Positions 52,897 through 61,252 of a stretch of 64,000 bases of DNA are shown in pieces; positions within the stretch are counted from its first letter, which is position 1; every line of letters starts with the position of its first letter. The notes beneath the pieces were generated by a model, which did no database searches, was not told the DNA's origin, and saw only the letters and a program-made list of their open reading frames with translations. A program made the translations under genes and the position numbers. Source of the DNA: JBLIRR01 sp049472395 (GTDB taxonomy: Bacteria; SZUA-182; DTGQ01; JBLIRR01). Location: positions 62,001 through 126,000 of the forward strand of contig JBLIRR010000003.1 in the NCBI GenBank assembly GCA_049472395.1, written 5' to 3'.

Positions 52897-53991
52897 TTAT
52901 CGATCTACCTCCCCCATACAAATGTCAACCGTGCTAAAGGTAGCTATCACATCCGCTACCAAACACCCGCGCAGTACATGCTGCAACATTTGCAGATTTA
53001 CGAAAGCGGGGCTTCTAAATTTTATCCTATAAGGTTTCGGCCCTCCGTCGCCAATAATATAAACACCCTGCTCTCCCAGTGAGGTCTCGGTCCGGAAATA
53101 CCCCTCCCCTTCAACCTTGATTACTTTAGGGACCTTTGCCCTGACCTCTCCTTCCGGCATATTATCGATAGCCTGGCGCACAATCTTATTCGACTCTCTG
53201 ATTTCCTTCATGCGGATATTGTAACGGTCAAGATTATCACCCACCTGCCCAACCGGGATAGAGAACTTAAAATCCTCATATGATGAATAGGGCTCAGCAA
53301 CCCTAATATCGTAGGCAACCCCAGTACTCCTCAGAATTGGGCCGGTAATCCCCAAATTGACGGCAAGCTCTTTAGTAAGGATAGAGACGCCTTTCATCCT
53401 TGCAAGGAATATTTCATTTCCCGATAAAAGCGCTTCATATTGATCAACTAACGCAGGAACTTGGTCGGTAAAAGCGTGGATATCACCCAATACCCTATCC
53501 GGCAGATCTTCCTTGAGGCCTCCAATCCGGAGATAATTAAATGTAAGACGCGCTCCGGAGATATCCTCGAAAAAATCCAGAATTATCTCTCTATCTTTTA
53601 CAGAATAGAAAAAAGGGGTTAAGGCCCCGATATCCATTCCCAAAGCCCCGTAGACAAGCATATGATTTTGCATGCGTGAAAGCTCAGCGAGCATGGCACG
53701 AATATATTGGGCTCTTTTCGGGACTTCAATACCCATTAATTTTTCAACACCAAGACAATAGGTAAGCTCATTTTGGAATGCATTCACATAATGAAGCCGG
53801 TCTGTTAAAGAAATAATGTGTGCGTACGTCCTATCCTCCGCCAATTTCTCCATACCGCGGTGTAAATATCCGAGGTGAGGCTGACATCCCAGAACCCTTT
53901 CTCCGTCAAGTTCCAGCATCATCCGAAAAACACCATGCGTGCTGGGATGTTGAGGGCCCATATTTAAGAATTGGCTTGTTCTTGTTTCCAC
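52897..53991 (-). CDS. nuoD: Complex I subunit D (49-kDa subunit)
   Basis: The 364-residue protein starts at a GTG at 53991, with AGGATAGAGG just before; the longer ATG frame from 54030 would overlap nuoC by 32 bases. NuoD signatures are LNMGPQHPSTHGVFRM, the EKLAEDRTY segment with YLHRG, and the C-terminal GDGGPKPYRIKFRSPAF and DICMGEVDR. It lines the quinone site with NuoB. The His and Asp residues at the quinone site (HPSTH and the DPYS/EDFKF-like stretch) are present. Length is typical for stand-alone NuoD. Confidence 0.95.
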   Translation of the reverse strand: METRTSQFLNMGPQHPSTHGVFRMMLELDGERVLGCQPHLGYLHRGMEKLAEDRTYAHIISLTDRLHYVNAFQNELTYCLGVEKLMGIEVPKRAQYIRAMLAELSRMQNHMLVYGALGMDIGALTPFFYSVKDREIILDFFEDISGARLTFNYLRIGGLKEDLPDRVLGDIHAFTDQVPALVDQYEALLSGNEIFLARMKGVSILTKELAVNLGITGPILRSTGVAYDIRVAEPYSSYEDFKFSIPVGQVGDNLDRYNIRMKEIRESNKIVRQAIDNMPEGEVRAKVPKVIKVEGEGYFRTETSLGEQGVYIIGDGGPKPYRIKFRSPAFVNLQMLQHVLRGCLVADVIATFSTVDICMGEVDR

Positions 53992-53998
53992 TAATCCT

Positions 53999-54457
53999 CT
54001 ATCCTTTCTCCTCGTTATTATGACACACAAAATCCTTTCTTAAGGGATAGCCTTTAAAATTCTCCATCAAAAGTAAATGCCGTGGGTCAGGATGTCCCTC
54101 GAAGAGAATACCGACCATTTCCGCAGTTTCTCGTTCATGCCAATCCGCTCCCTTAAATACCGGATATAAAGAAGGTACTCGTGCGTCTTCTTTAGGAAGA
54201 GTTACTTTTACTGTTATTTTATGTTTCTTTTTTATAGAGCATAGATGATACACAACTTCCAGCGCATCTTTCCTATCAACTCCGCTTATACATCGCGGAT
54301 GGTCAAACTCTAACTCCGATTCCCTTAAATATCTACACACTTCTATCAAATTCCGGGGTGGAACTCTAATCGCCACTTCATCATTAATAATGCTAAATTC
54401 TTCTATTTTCCCGAACATCCTTTTCTCGAGGATGGTTTTAATTTCATCGTGTGTCAA
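53999..54457 (-). CDS. nuoC: Complex I subunit C (30-kDa subunit)
   Basis: The 152-residue protein has the NuoC core: a helical start, LEFDHPRCISGVDR, VVYHLCSIKKKHKITVKV, SLYPVFKGADWHERETAEMVGILFEGHPDPRHLLL and the end YPLRKDF (quoted as key points: W-x-E-R-E, D-P-R-x-L-L-x, F-x-G-Y-P-L-R-K-D-F). It is a structural subunit of the peripheral arm. Its ATG overlaps the nuoB stop by four bases and it is not fused to nuoD. Confidence 0.93.
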   Translation of the reverse strand: MTHDEIKTILEKRMFGKIEEFSIINDEVAIRVPPRNLIEVCRYLRESELEFDHPRCISGVDRKDALEVVYHLCSIKKKHKITVKVTLPKEDARVPSLYPVFKGADWHERETAEMVGILFEGHPDPRHLLLMENFKGYPLRKDFVCHNNEEKG

Positions 54458-55032
54458 CTTTCAATCCCCCAGGCTTTCCGGAAATTATTCAGCGCTTCGT
54501 TCATTATTTTTTCCTGTAGTTTCACAACCCCATTCATTAAAGCTTCAGGTCGCGGAGGGCACCCGGGAACATACACATCCACAGGAAGGATTGTGTCAAT
54601 CCCTGGGACCACATTATAAGAATTCTTAAATGGTCCACCCGTATTTGCACAACTGCCCAATGAGATTACCCATTTAGGCTCAGGCATCATGCCATAGAGG
54701 CGTTTCACAACCGGCGCCATTTTATTTGTTATTGTCCCTGCGATAATTATTAAATCAGCCTGTTTTGGAGTGGCTCTCGGCAGCATACCGCTTCTTTCAT
54801 TGAAATCATACGTGGCAGCCCCTGTGGCAAGCATCTCAATTGCACAGCATGCTGTGCCAAATACGAGCATGAACAGGGAAGATTTTCTCGCCCATCCCCT
54901 GAGCACTTCCAGGGTTCCCGTTATGATATTAAACTCCTGCTCAACCTTATAAATAGTCCTTCCATATTTAATCACTGGTTCATTATTCATTGTATTCATT
55001 GTCACACCCATCGAAGCACTTTCTTTTTCCAT
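54454..55032 (-). CDS. nuoB: Complex I subunit B (cluster N2)
   Basis: The 192-residue protein has all N2 ligands: the tandem Cys in FGTACCAIEMLATG, Cys in SLGSCANTGGPF and Cys in VYVPGCPPRPEAL. N2 is the last cluster before quinone. Upstream residues include FNERSGMLPRATPKQAD with the conserved Arg. The ATG at 55032 lies inside the end of nuoA; a later ATG at 54999 would remove the overlap and is equally possible. The C-terminus is slightly extended and helical. Confidence 0.94.
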   Translation of the reverse strand: MEKESASMGVTMNTMNNEPVIKYGRTIYKVEQEFNIITGTLEVLRGWARKSSLFMLVFGTACCAIEMLATGAATYDFNERSGMLPRATPKQADLIIIAGTITNKMAPVVKRLYGMMPEPKWVISLGSCANTGGPFKNSYNVVPGIDTILPVDVYVPGCPPRPEALMNGVVKLQEKIMNEALNNFRKAWGIES

Positions 55033-55370
55033 GCATATATAAGCCCAAGAGCTATTATGGCTATGAAACTAAACATTCCCAGGAAGGCTGTCCAGCCTAA
55101 GTCCCGGAAAACAATTGCCCATGGATACATAAATACTGTTTCCACGTCAAATAGAACAAATAACAGCGCAATGATATAATATCGGGTATTTAACTGGCCC
55201 CATGGTTCTCCCACCGGCACAAGACCGCACTCATAAGGGAATGATTTCTCTGGCGAGGGACGATGAGGAGCTAAAATTCTGCTCACAGACAACACTACGA
55301 TTACATAAAGCACTCCTACTAGAGCGAATATTGCAACGTATGAATATTGATGGATAAATTCTTCTACCAT
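55002..55370 (-). CDS. nuoA: Complex I subunit A
   Basis: The 122-residue protein has three transmembrane helices and the NuoA loop KSFPYECGLVPVGEPWG, with the Cys used as a conformational marker, followed by YYIIALLFVLFDVETVFMYPWA with the conserved Asp and Glu. It is the first gene of the complex I operon. No nuoE, nuoF or nuoG is found in this operon, so the enzyme is the 11-subunit headless type plus extra antiporter-like units. Confidence 0.95.
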   Translation of the reverse strand: MVEEFIHQYSYVAIFALVGVLYVIVVLSVSRILAPHRPSPEKSFPYECGLVPVGEPWGQLNTRYYIIALLFVLFDVETVFMYPWAIVFRDLGWTAFLGMFSFIAIIALGLIYAWKKKVLRWV

Positions 55371-56292
55371 TCTATCGTCCCTTACATGAAATTTTACTCA
55401 TCATTGATAACTAATTATCGATAATCAAATATAGTTTTATTTTCGGCTTAAGTTTTTCTTTCATTCGTTATACAATAATTAAATGCCGTTTTATTTTTTG
55501 CATTTCATTAGCAGTTAGACGATCTACTTTTAAATTTATTATGGTCAATATCTTGATTTTTAAAGAATAAAAATTTATATTTTCTATAATTATAATAAAA
55601 CTATGTTATATTTTTTGAAATCATATTCATATCTTGTTGGGTTTCACATCGATCATTCTATTCTATTATTGACATTTATGATAAAAATGTATGTCCCTTT
55701 TCTTCTCTGATTTATACCTTGCATGCCTGAATATGATATAACAATTTGATTCCTATATTTAGTAATATATCAGGTGTAAAAATTTTTGTCAATTATTCTC
55801 CCAAAAATTGTTTTATTTTCCTTAATGTGGCATTAAGATTTTGTAATTTCGAACTTAATATTTCTGTAACAACAGCATATCTGTAAAAAATTTTGATAAT
55901 TAGCATGATTCATTTTATTAATAGATTTTTTTAAGTAAATCTAAATTATGGCGCATTCTTAGAAATACAAGGTGTTATTCTTACTTTATAGAGCTAATGT
56001 AGTGAGGTTTCTTAAAGAATTTCATAGTAAGGTGGAGAGAAAAAATTTATTTCTTGAATATGAGCGCCTGAAGATTTCCTCCATTAATCCGATAAAATAT
56101 AAACTTAAGGTTATAGAACTGAAAAAACATGGGATATCATGTAAGATAATGTTTCAGAATCTGTCATTTTAGAAAAATTGAGGAACCTAAAGAGAAAGCC
56201 TAAAATACAAGGGAAGGGAATCCAAGACCTGAATAAGAATTATTCATCTAAAACGTCCTTTAAAATAAATACAGTTTTTCAACATTGATCTC
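55371..56292. other. Long gene-poor intergenic region between divergent operons
   Basis: More than 900 A+T-rich bases upstream of nuoA (minus) and the MoxR gene (plus). The only open frame, 55972-56172 (66 codons), has IKYKLKVIELKKHGIS, which faintly recalls a helix-turn-helix of transposases, but it has no ribosome site and is probably a remnant or chance. I found no tRNA, terminator or convincing promoter for nuoA. Confidence 0.4.
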
Positions 56293-56321
56293 TTGACAAA
56301 CGATGTTATATTTTATATATG
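56293..56321 (+). promoter_or_regulatory. Promoter for the MoxR-type ATPase gene
   Basis: TTGACA (56293-56298) with TATATG (56316-56321) at 17 bases, or TATGAT (56318-56323) at 19. The ATG at 56376 follows AAAAGGGG. Confidence 0.55.
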
Positions 56322-56375
56322 ATAGTGAAGAGAAGAAAAAGAGATTAATGTAACAATTAGAAAAAGGGGTACCAT

Positions 56376-57824
56376 ATGGGTTGGTTATCAAAATCAGCAA
56401 AAGAGGGCATAGAGAAAAAAATCTCAGCCCAAAACCTTCATCGCGTGAGAGAGAAAGTAACCTATTGGGAAAATTTATTTAAAACGGGGGAAATGATAAA
56501 TGAACTCATAGATTTTATCTCAAAGCAGGTTATTGGGAGAGAGGAACTTATAAAACAAGCCTTTTTTGCTATTTTAACCGGTGAACATCAGCTTATTTTA
56601 AGCAGAACCGGTATGGCAAAGACACTTCTTGCTCAACAGATATTTTCTTCTTTTCCTGACGCTCTTATTTATGAAAAACAATTGACAAAGGATACTATGC
56701 CAGATAACATATTCGGCGCATATGATGTGGAAAAAATGAAATCAGGGAAAATGGTGCATAATTTAGAGGGCTCGATTGTATTCTCAGATTTCGCATTCTT
56801 AGACGAAATATTCGACGCAAATGATATGTTACTGCGATCTCTGCTGACGTTGCTTAACGAAAAACGATTCGTTAACGGAGGAGAAGTCGTACATTCAAAG
56901 ATAAATACAGTTATTGCAGCTTCTAACTATATTCGTGTATCAGAGGTTCTTGAAGCCGTGCTGGACCGATTCTGCTATAAGAGTTACATACCTGAAAATA
57001 AAGACTTATATTATCAGATCTCTATTGATCATATATATCAGAAAAATACAGGGCATGTGGCTGATTCCCCTATAAAGATCTCACTTGATAAATTGTTGGA
57101 GGTGAAAAAAGCTATTAAGAGTTCTGAGATTATTATCCCGCGATATATCCTATTTCTTAAAAATTATATACTGAGACAATATATTAATGAGACACGAACC
57201 TTGGATAATGGATTAGAGAATTTTACCATTAGTGATAGAACAACCGCGAAGGTGCAGGACTTATTCAGGGCATCGGCCTTGCTGAACGGCCGTATTAAAG
57301 CTAATGAGAGTGATCTTAACACCCTTCCCTATTTAATTTGTTGCCTTGGGAAGGATGAGGAGACTTCTCTTTTAAAAAGGATCATAGGAGCCACTATCCA
57401 TTATTTTCGAGATGATAAAGAGGTATTGATTACTTTCTTTAAGCTGTTTGATATCTTTAAGAAATTACAGCACTCAACCCATATTGAGGAATCCTCTAAA
57501 GATCCGAATTTAATCTGCGTGCTTGATGAAATAGAGAAATCGTTAAGGGGTGTGCGATTTAATCTCCTTGAGAAATTAAAAGACTTAAAGACTGTGCTCC
57601 TCAATTTTTCAAATCACGATCAACGAATAAAAAGATGTGATTTGTTTCTAAAGCTTGCCGATATACTCTCTGATATGGTATACAGAAAAGAGTCTCTCGA
57701 ACTTATTAACGGCTTGAAAGCTGATATACAAGAGTTTTTTAAAGAAGAACCGGTAAAAATAGAACACAAACCTCTACAAGACAATATATTTGAGTCGATG
57801 GAACAACACAATATTATTAATTAG
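56376..57824 (+). CDS. MoxR/RavA-type AAA ATPase
   Basis: The 482-residue protein has an AAA+ core at residues about 35-235: the motif VIGREELIKQAFFAIL, a Walker A read as SRTGMAKT (the first Gly of GxxGxAKT is Ser), Walker B VFSDFAFLDEIFDAN, sensor INTVIAASNY and the arginine-finger region VLDRFCYKSYIPE. A MoxR lid and a long helical C-terminal region (about 310-482) follow. MoxR proteins remodel or insert partner proteins, often with a VWA-domain protein. No VWA gene is present; the nearest genes are a convergent operon of three unknowns, so its partner is open. Confidence 0.85.
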   Translation: MGWLSKSAKEGIEKKISAQNLHRVREKVTYWENLFKTGEMINELIDFISKQVIGREELIKQAFFAILTGEHQLILSRTGMAKTLLAQQIFSSFPDALIYEKQLTKDTMPDNIFGAYDVEKMKSGKMVHNLEGSIVFSDFAFLDEIFDANDMLLRSLLTLLNEKRFVNGGEVVHSKINTVIAASNYIRVSEVLEAVLDRFCYKSYIPENKDLYYQISIDHIYQKNTGHVADSPIKISLDKLLEVKKAIKSSEIIIPRYILFLKNYILRQYINETRTLDNGLENFTISDRTTAKVQDLFRASALLNGRIKANESDLNTLPYLICCLGKDEETSLLKRIIGATIHYFRDDKEVLITFFKLFDIFKKLQHSTHIEESSKDPNLICVLDEIEKSLRGVRFNLLEKLKDLKTVLLNFSNHDQRIKRCDLFLKLADILSDMVYRKESLELINGLKADIQEFFKEEPVKIEHKPLQDNIFESMEQHNIIN

Positions 57825-57826
57825 CG

Positions 57827-58060
57827 TTAGAGCAAAAACTCTTTAAAATTATGTTCCGCGTCTTTAAATGTCTTCTTTAGGGTAATATAGCTTAATGCGC
57901 TCACTGACGTGATTGTGAGTAGTGCGCCGATGAGAACTATCAAGAAACGAGAATACGATAAAATATAACACAAGAAAAGACTCATCAATCCTATTATTAT
58001 TCCTAAAAAAGAAATAAGAATTAATTTCCAAATTAATTTATGATATAACTTCGCGTCCAT
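57827..58060 (-). CDS. Small two-helix membrane protein
   Basis: The 77-residue protein has two hydrophobic segments (about 11-31 and 35-57, LILISFLGIIIGLMSLFLCYI and FLIVLIGALLTITSVSAL) and short charged ends. It starts three bases after the stop of the ribbon-helix-helix-like gene and ends next to the convergent MoxR gene. No family recognised. It may form a membrane complex with the 410-residue anchored protein encoded first in this operon. Confidence 0.6.
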   Translation of the reverse strand: MDAKLYHKLIWKLILISFLGIIIGLMSLFLCYILSYSRFLIVLIGALLTITSVSALSYITLKKTFKDAEHNFKEFLL

Positions 58061-58063
58061 TTT

Positions 58064-58417
58064 TCAATGAAAATCATCCTCCTCTATATTTAATAATTCT
58101 TTACGATATTCGACTTCTTTATCAAAAACGTATTCATATAAAGCGTTTAAAATAAGATCATCGACATCGATATTTTCCTCTGCAGCAGCCGCTGCCTCTA
58201 ATTTCTTGAATACATCATCAGGTATATTCTTTATAGTAAGTTCCCTTTCAATCACATCCTCTGGTAATGAATATTTCTTGATTCCCTTTTTATTGGTCTC
58301 AAGAAAAATTTTTATCGCATCGAGCAACAGCTTATTTACATTTATTCCTTCTTTACCTGATATTATTCTATATCCCCTATATAATCTATTATCTATACTC
58401 TTTATAGTATGGTCCAT
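58064..58417 (-). CDS. Tandem ribbon-helix-helix-like DNA-binding protein
   Basis: The 117-residue protein seems to hold two similar halves. The second, ELTIKNIPDDVFKKLEAAAA then IDVDDLILNALYEYV, is a good ribbon-helix-helix pattern (strand, helix, turn, helix). The first, TIKSIDNRLYRGYRII then INVNKLLLDAIKIFLE, follows the same pattern at a spacing of about 58 residues. Such proteins are usually dimers of one unit, as in CopG, Arc and type II antitoxins; two in one chain would make a built-in dimer. It could autoregulate the operon. Assignment is by pattern. Confidence 0.6.
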   Translation of the reverse strand: MDHTIKSIDNRLYRGYRIISGKEGINVNKLLLDAIKIFLETNKKGIKKYSLPEDVIERELTIKNIPDDVFKKLEAAAAAEENIDVDDLILNALYEYVFDKEVEYRKELLNIEEDDFH

Positions 58418-58458
58418 TTTCCCCCCTTTTTTGACCTCCCTTTTACATATTTCTTGAT

Positions 58459-59691
58459 TTATAATATCTTCGCCTTCTTCTTCGGGCTCGCTATACGATT
58501 GGCCATATTTTTGATTTCCTTCTCGAAATATAAAAGCCCTTCCCTTTTTGCGTCAACTCTTTTTTCTAAACTATCCTCCTTTTTTGTATGTGCCCTCTGT
58601 AATGTATCCTGCTCCGGCTCTCTGTCTTTAAACAAGCCTTCAATATGGTGTGCAGTGATTATTTCTCGTCTTCTCGGATCATCTTTTTCAAATAATGCCA
58701 TATTTTCATAGTTCTTTTTAGTATTTAACCGCTTCTCATCAAATAAATATATTGCGCCAGGCATGCCAATCTCGATTAGACAATCTTTAAGTAATGTATG
58801 AACAATCCTGGCCTCTGAGGTATCCCTGAAATAGGGAGGATCACAAAATCCTAGATTTTTCAACCCTATCGTAAGCTCTTCCATGGTATATCCATAGGAG
58901 AAATGGTCAAATTTCATAATAAAATCACCTAAGCGCGGTGATATTTTTACCCCTTTTAGAAGCTGGTCCTGCTTCTCTTTTTCTAAGCGTGAAGAGGTCT
59001 TAATCTTATAATAAAGAATTGCTTTTATAGTGAAATTATCAATGGCAAATATAAAATCTATAATCTTTTTAATATCATTCTCAAGCTTATTATCCAAATC
59101 CTTTTTAGTGATGAGGGTAAAGAGGAATTTTTGGGCCCCAATACTGCCTATCCCTTTTTTTGCCAGACATTTAAGAAGGTCCTTTTTTTTGATAGTGTCT
59201 CCGAGAAGTGGCATGCAATGACAGGCTACTTTTGACAGGCTATTCCACGCAATAAGCTGGGTATAGTTAAATTCCCTCTGGGGATTTATAAGCCTCTTTA
59301 AAATGCTTACCGAGGTGTCCATCTGATCAAGTGGCAATTTCCCCTCCTCGGCAATCTCACCGATTCTATTGGCAATAAGAGTCCTCCTATGACCGTCATG
59401 CCCAGTAAAAACACGGAAAATGGAATATGGATACCGTGTGTAATAACGAATACCATCTACAGGCGAATGACTCACAGTTGCAGAGTGAAAGATTTTCATC
59501 ACATTCTGACATTGATAATCTTTTTCTTTGCATATGTTATCAATATCTTCCCATGTAAGTATTTTATTCCCTTTCCTCTCGAACCGATCTACTATTTTAT
59601 CATGATGTGTCTTATACCAAACTAATATAATAGCGACAACTATAAAAAGCATCGAAACTGCAACAAGAACCACCCCTGCATATACTAACAT
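58459..59691 (-). CDS. Membrane-anchored protein of unknown function (410 residues)
   Basis: An N-terminal transmembrane helix (about residues 3-25) is followed by a large soluble region rich in helices, with motifs such as FTGHDGHRRTLIANRIGEIAE and VACHCMPLLGD, and a Lys/Glu-rich coiled-coil C-terminus. The middle, about 140-300, looks like helical repeats of the HEAT or TPR sort, but no canonical unit can be traced. I do not recognise the family. It heads a three-gene operon with the ribbon-helix-helix-like and two-helix proteins, convergent with the MoxR ATPase, and has its own promoter at 59897-59925. Confidence 0.65.
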   Translation of the reverse strand: MLVYAGVVLVAVSMLFIVVAIILVWYKTHHDKIVDRFERKGNKILTWEDIDNICKEKDYQCQNVMKIFHSATVSHSPVDGIRYYTRYPYSIFRVFTGHDGHRRTLIANRIGEIAEEGKLPLDQMDTSVSILKRLINPQREFNYTQLIAWNSLSKVACHCMPLLGDTIKKKDLLKCLAKKGIGSIGAQKFLFTLITKKDLDNKLENDIKKIIDFIFAIDNFTIKAILYYKIKTSSRLEKEKQDQLLKGVKISPRLGDFIMKFDHFSYGYTMEELTIGLKNLGFCDPPYFRDTSEARIVHTLLKDCLIEIGMPGAIYLFDEKRLNTKKNYENMALFEKDDPRRREIITAHHIEGLFKDREPEQDTLQRAHTKKEDSLEKRVDAKREGLLYFEKEIKNMANRIASPKKKAKIL

Positions 59692-59896
59692 TATTATTAT
59701 TTACTCCCCTGGACACGCCCTCTTTTCCGTTAAAGTTTCAATTTAACATAAGAGAATAAGGGCTGCCCACTATAATTTTTATATCGGTATGTTGTATATT
59801 CAGAACTCCGCTTTTTCCCTCACTTTTTCTCTTCAGGTTATTGTTTTTTTCAGATTTTTTTCTTAAATTTTCCCTTTACTACCTTATCTGTCCTTA

Positions 59897-59925
59897 AGTA
59901 TACACAAAACAATAGCTTATGTCAA
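59897..59925 (-). promoter_or_regulatory. Promoter of the unknown three-gene operon
   Basis: On the minus strand TTGACA (59925-59920) and TATACT (59902-59897) are separated by 17 bases. The leader to the start at 59691 would be about 200 nt and contains no gene. Confidence 0.6.
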
Positions 59926-59940
59926 GACCAAATTGGCGAA

Positions 59941-59972
59941 TTGTAAAATTTTTTTACAATATTTTTTTACAA
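59941..59972. promoter_or_regulatory. TTGTAAAA palindrome, candidate operator
   Basis: TTGTAAAA (59941-59948), three T, TTTTACAA (59952-59959) is a perfect 8-bp inverted repeat just upstream of the minus-strand -35 box. A further half-site, TTTTTTTACAA, follows at 59962-59972. The ribbon-helix-helix-like protein of the operon is one possible binder. Confidence 0.45.
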
Positions 59973-60060
59973 ATTTCATCTATATTATTTTACACCTTGA
60001 ACCTCAGTAATTCCACTTTTGATAGTTGTATTCTTCTCTTATTTCACAATCTTAATCCTA

Positions 60061-60090
60061 TTGAAAAAAAATGATAAAATATGTTATAAA
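60061..60090 (+). promoter_or_regulatory. Candidate promoter for lpxK
   Basis: TTGAAA (60061-60066), 18-base spacer, TATAAA (60085-60090). The start near 60097 leaves a leader of about 13 nt to the first ATG at 60110, or about 50 nt to the in-frame ATG at 60146. Confidence 0.45.
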
Positions 60091-60109
60091 TAATTGAATT
60101 AAAGAGCAG

Positions 60110-61252
60110 ATGGTTTTTGGGATATCATACTATGGAAATCATACTATGGAAATTAATACAATCGATATGCGACCAACGCTGCAGAAGGCTTTTCGCACAC
60201 AGAATAACATTTTTTTATTCGCACTCTCCGGTGTGTATCACTTACTCATTACTATAAGGAATAGAGCCTTTAAAAAAAAAATATTACACATTAAAAAAGC
60301 CCCTTGCAAGGTAATAAGTATAGGGAATATAACGGTTGGCGGATCAGGTAAAACACCCGTGGTCTGTTTTTTAGCTCAGCGTTTACACGAAAAAGGAATA
60401 AAAGTAGCTATTATAAGTAGAGGCTATAAACGGAAGGGGGCCAATAAATGCAACCCTGATAATGACACATGCCTTGTATCCAATGAGAATGCCATTCTTG
60501 TATCTCCTCGTGAAGCAGGTGACGAACCTTATATGATTGCGGAGAATTGTCCGGGAATTCCTGTCATTGTTGGAAAAGATAGATATAAGGGGTGCCTATA
60601 TGCAAAGAATACATTTGGAACGGATATTGCCATCCTGGATGATGCATATCAACATCAATATCTTTATCGCGATATTAATATATTAGTTATCAATGCGCAC
60701 GATCCTTTCGGCAATAAGCATGTGCTCCCTGGAGGCATTCTCCGCGAGCCTCTCACCTCTATCGACAGGGCGGATATTATTCTGCTTAATAAAATTCATT
60801 GCTCTGACCATCTCAGTACCATTGATAAGATAATAAGAAAATATAATCTTAATGCCCCAATTTTTAAAGCCTCCTATATTATACAAAGGATCAATGCCCT
60901 CAATGATTCAGGCATGATGAAAAAGGAGATATCATTACAAGGAAAATCAGCCTTGGTCTTCTCCGGGATTGCCGATCCCTCTTCATTTATCAACACAATA
61001 GAAGAAGCAGGCATCTCTGTAAAGAAGCACCTCATTTTTACAGACCATCATTGGTATGGAGCTCATGATATAGATACGATACTCTCTCACATCGAAGGGA
61101 TAGAATGTGTGATCACTACAGAAAAAGATAGCATTAAATTAAAAAGATACGTGCATCGATTTCCAATCCCTCTTTTTACTCTCACGATGCACATACATAT
61201 TGTCAATGGAGAAGATAAATTTATTGATGAATGTCTCGGCTTGTTTACCTAA
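60110..61252 (+). CDS. lpxK: Tetraacyldisaccharide 4'-kinase
   Basis: The protein of up to 380 residues phosphorylates the lipid A precursor at the 4' position on the inner membrane. Family features are the membrane-near N-terminus, the P-loop SIGNITVGGSGKTPVV, the RGYKRKG motif, VIVGKDRYKG, ILDDAYQHQ (the DDGxQH-type catalytic site with Ala for Gly), and ILREPL. A perfect 14-bp direct repeat ATCATACTATGGAA at 60124-60151 lies in the first codons and duplicates an ATG, so starts at 60110, 60146 or 60167 are all possible. Its presence implies an LPS-type outer membrane. It overlaps the next gene. Confidence 0.92.
   Translation: MVFGISYYGNHTMEINTIDMRPTLQKAFRTQNNIFLFALSGVYHLLITIRNRAFKKKILHIKKAPCKVISIGNITVGGSGKTPVVCFLAQRLHEKGIKVAIISRGYKRKGANKCNPDNDTCLVSNENAILVSPREAGDEPYMIAENCPGIPVIVGKDRYKGCLYAKNTFGTDIAILDDAYQHQYLYRDINILVINAHDPFGNKHVLPGGILREPLTSIDRADIILLNKIHCSDHLSTIDKIIRKYNLNAPIFKASYIIQRINALNDSGMMKKEISLQGKSALVFSGIADPSSFINTIEEAGISVKKHLIFTDHHWYGAHDIDTILSHIEGIECVITTEKDSIKLKRYVHRFPIPLFTLTMHIHIVNGEDKFIDECLGLFT

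Noticed and set aside
55972..56172. A 66-codon frame with a faint transposase-like helix-turn-helix
   Set aside because: No ribosome site, A+T-rich, and the resemblance covers only about 15 residues; kept only as a remark in the intergenic entry.
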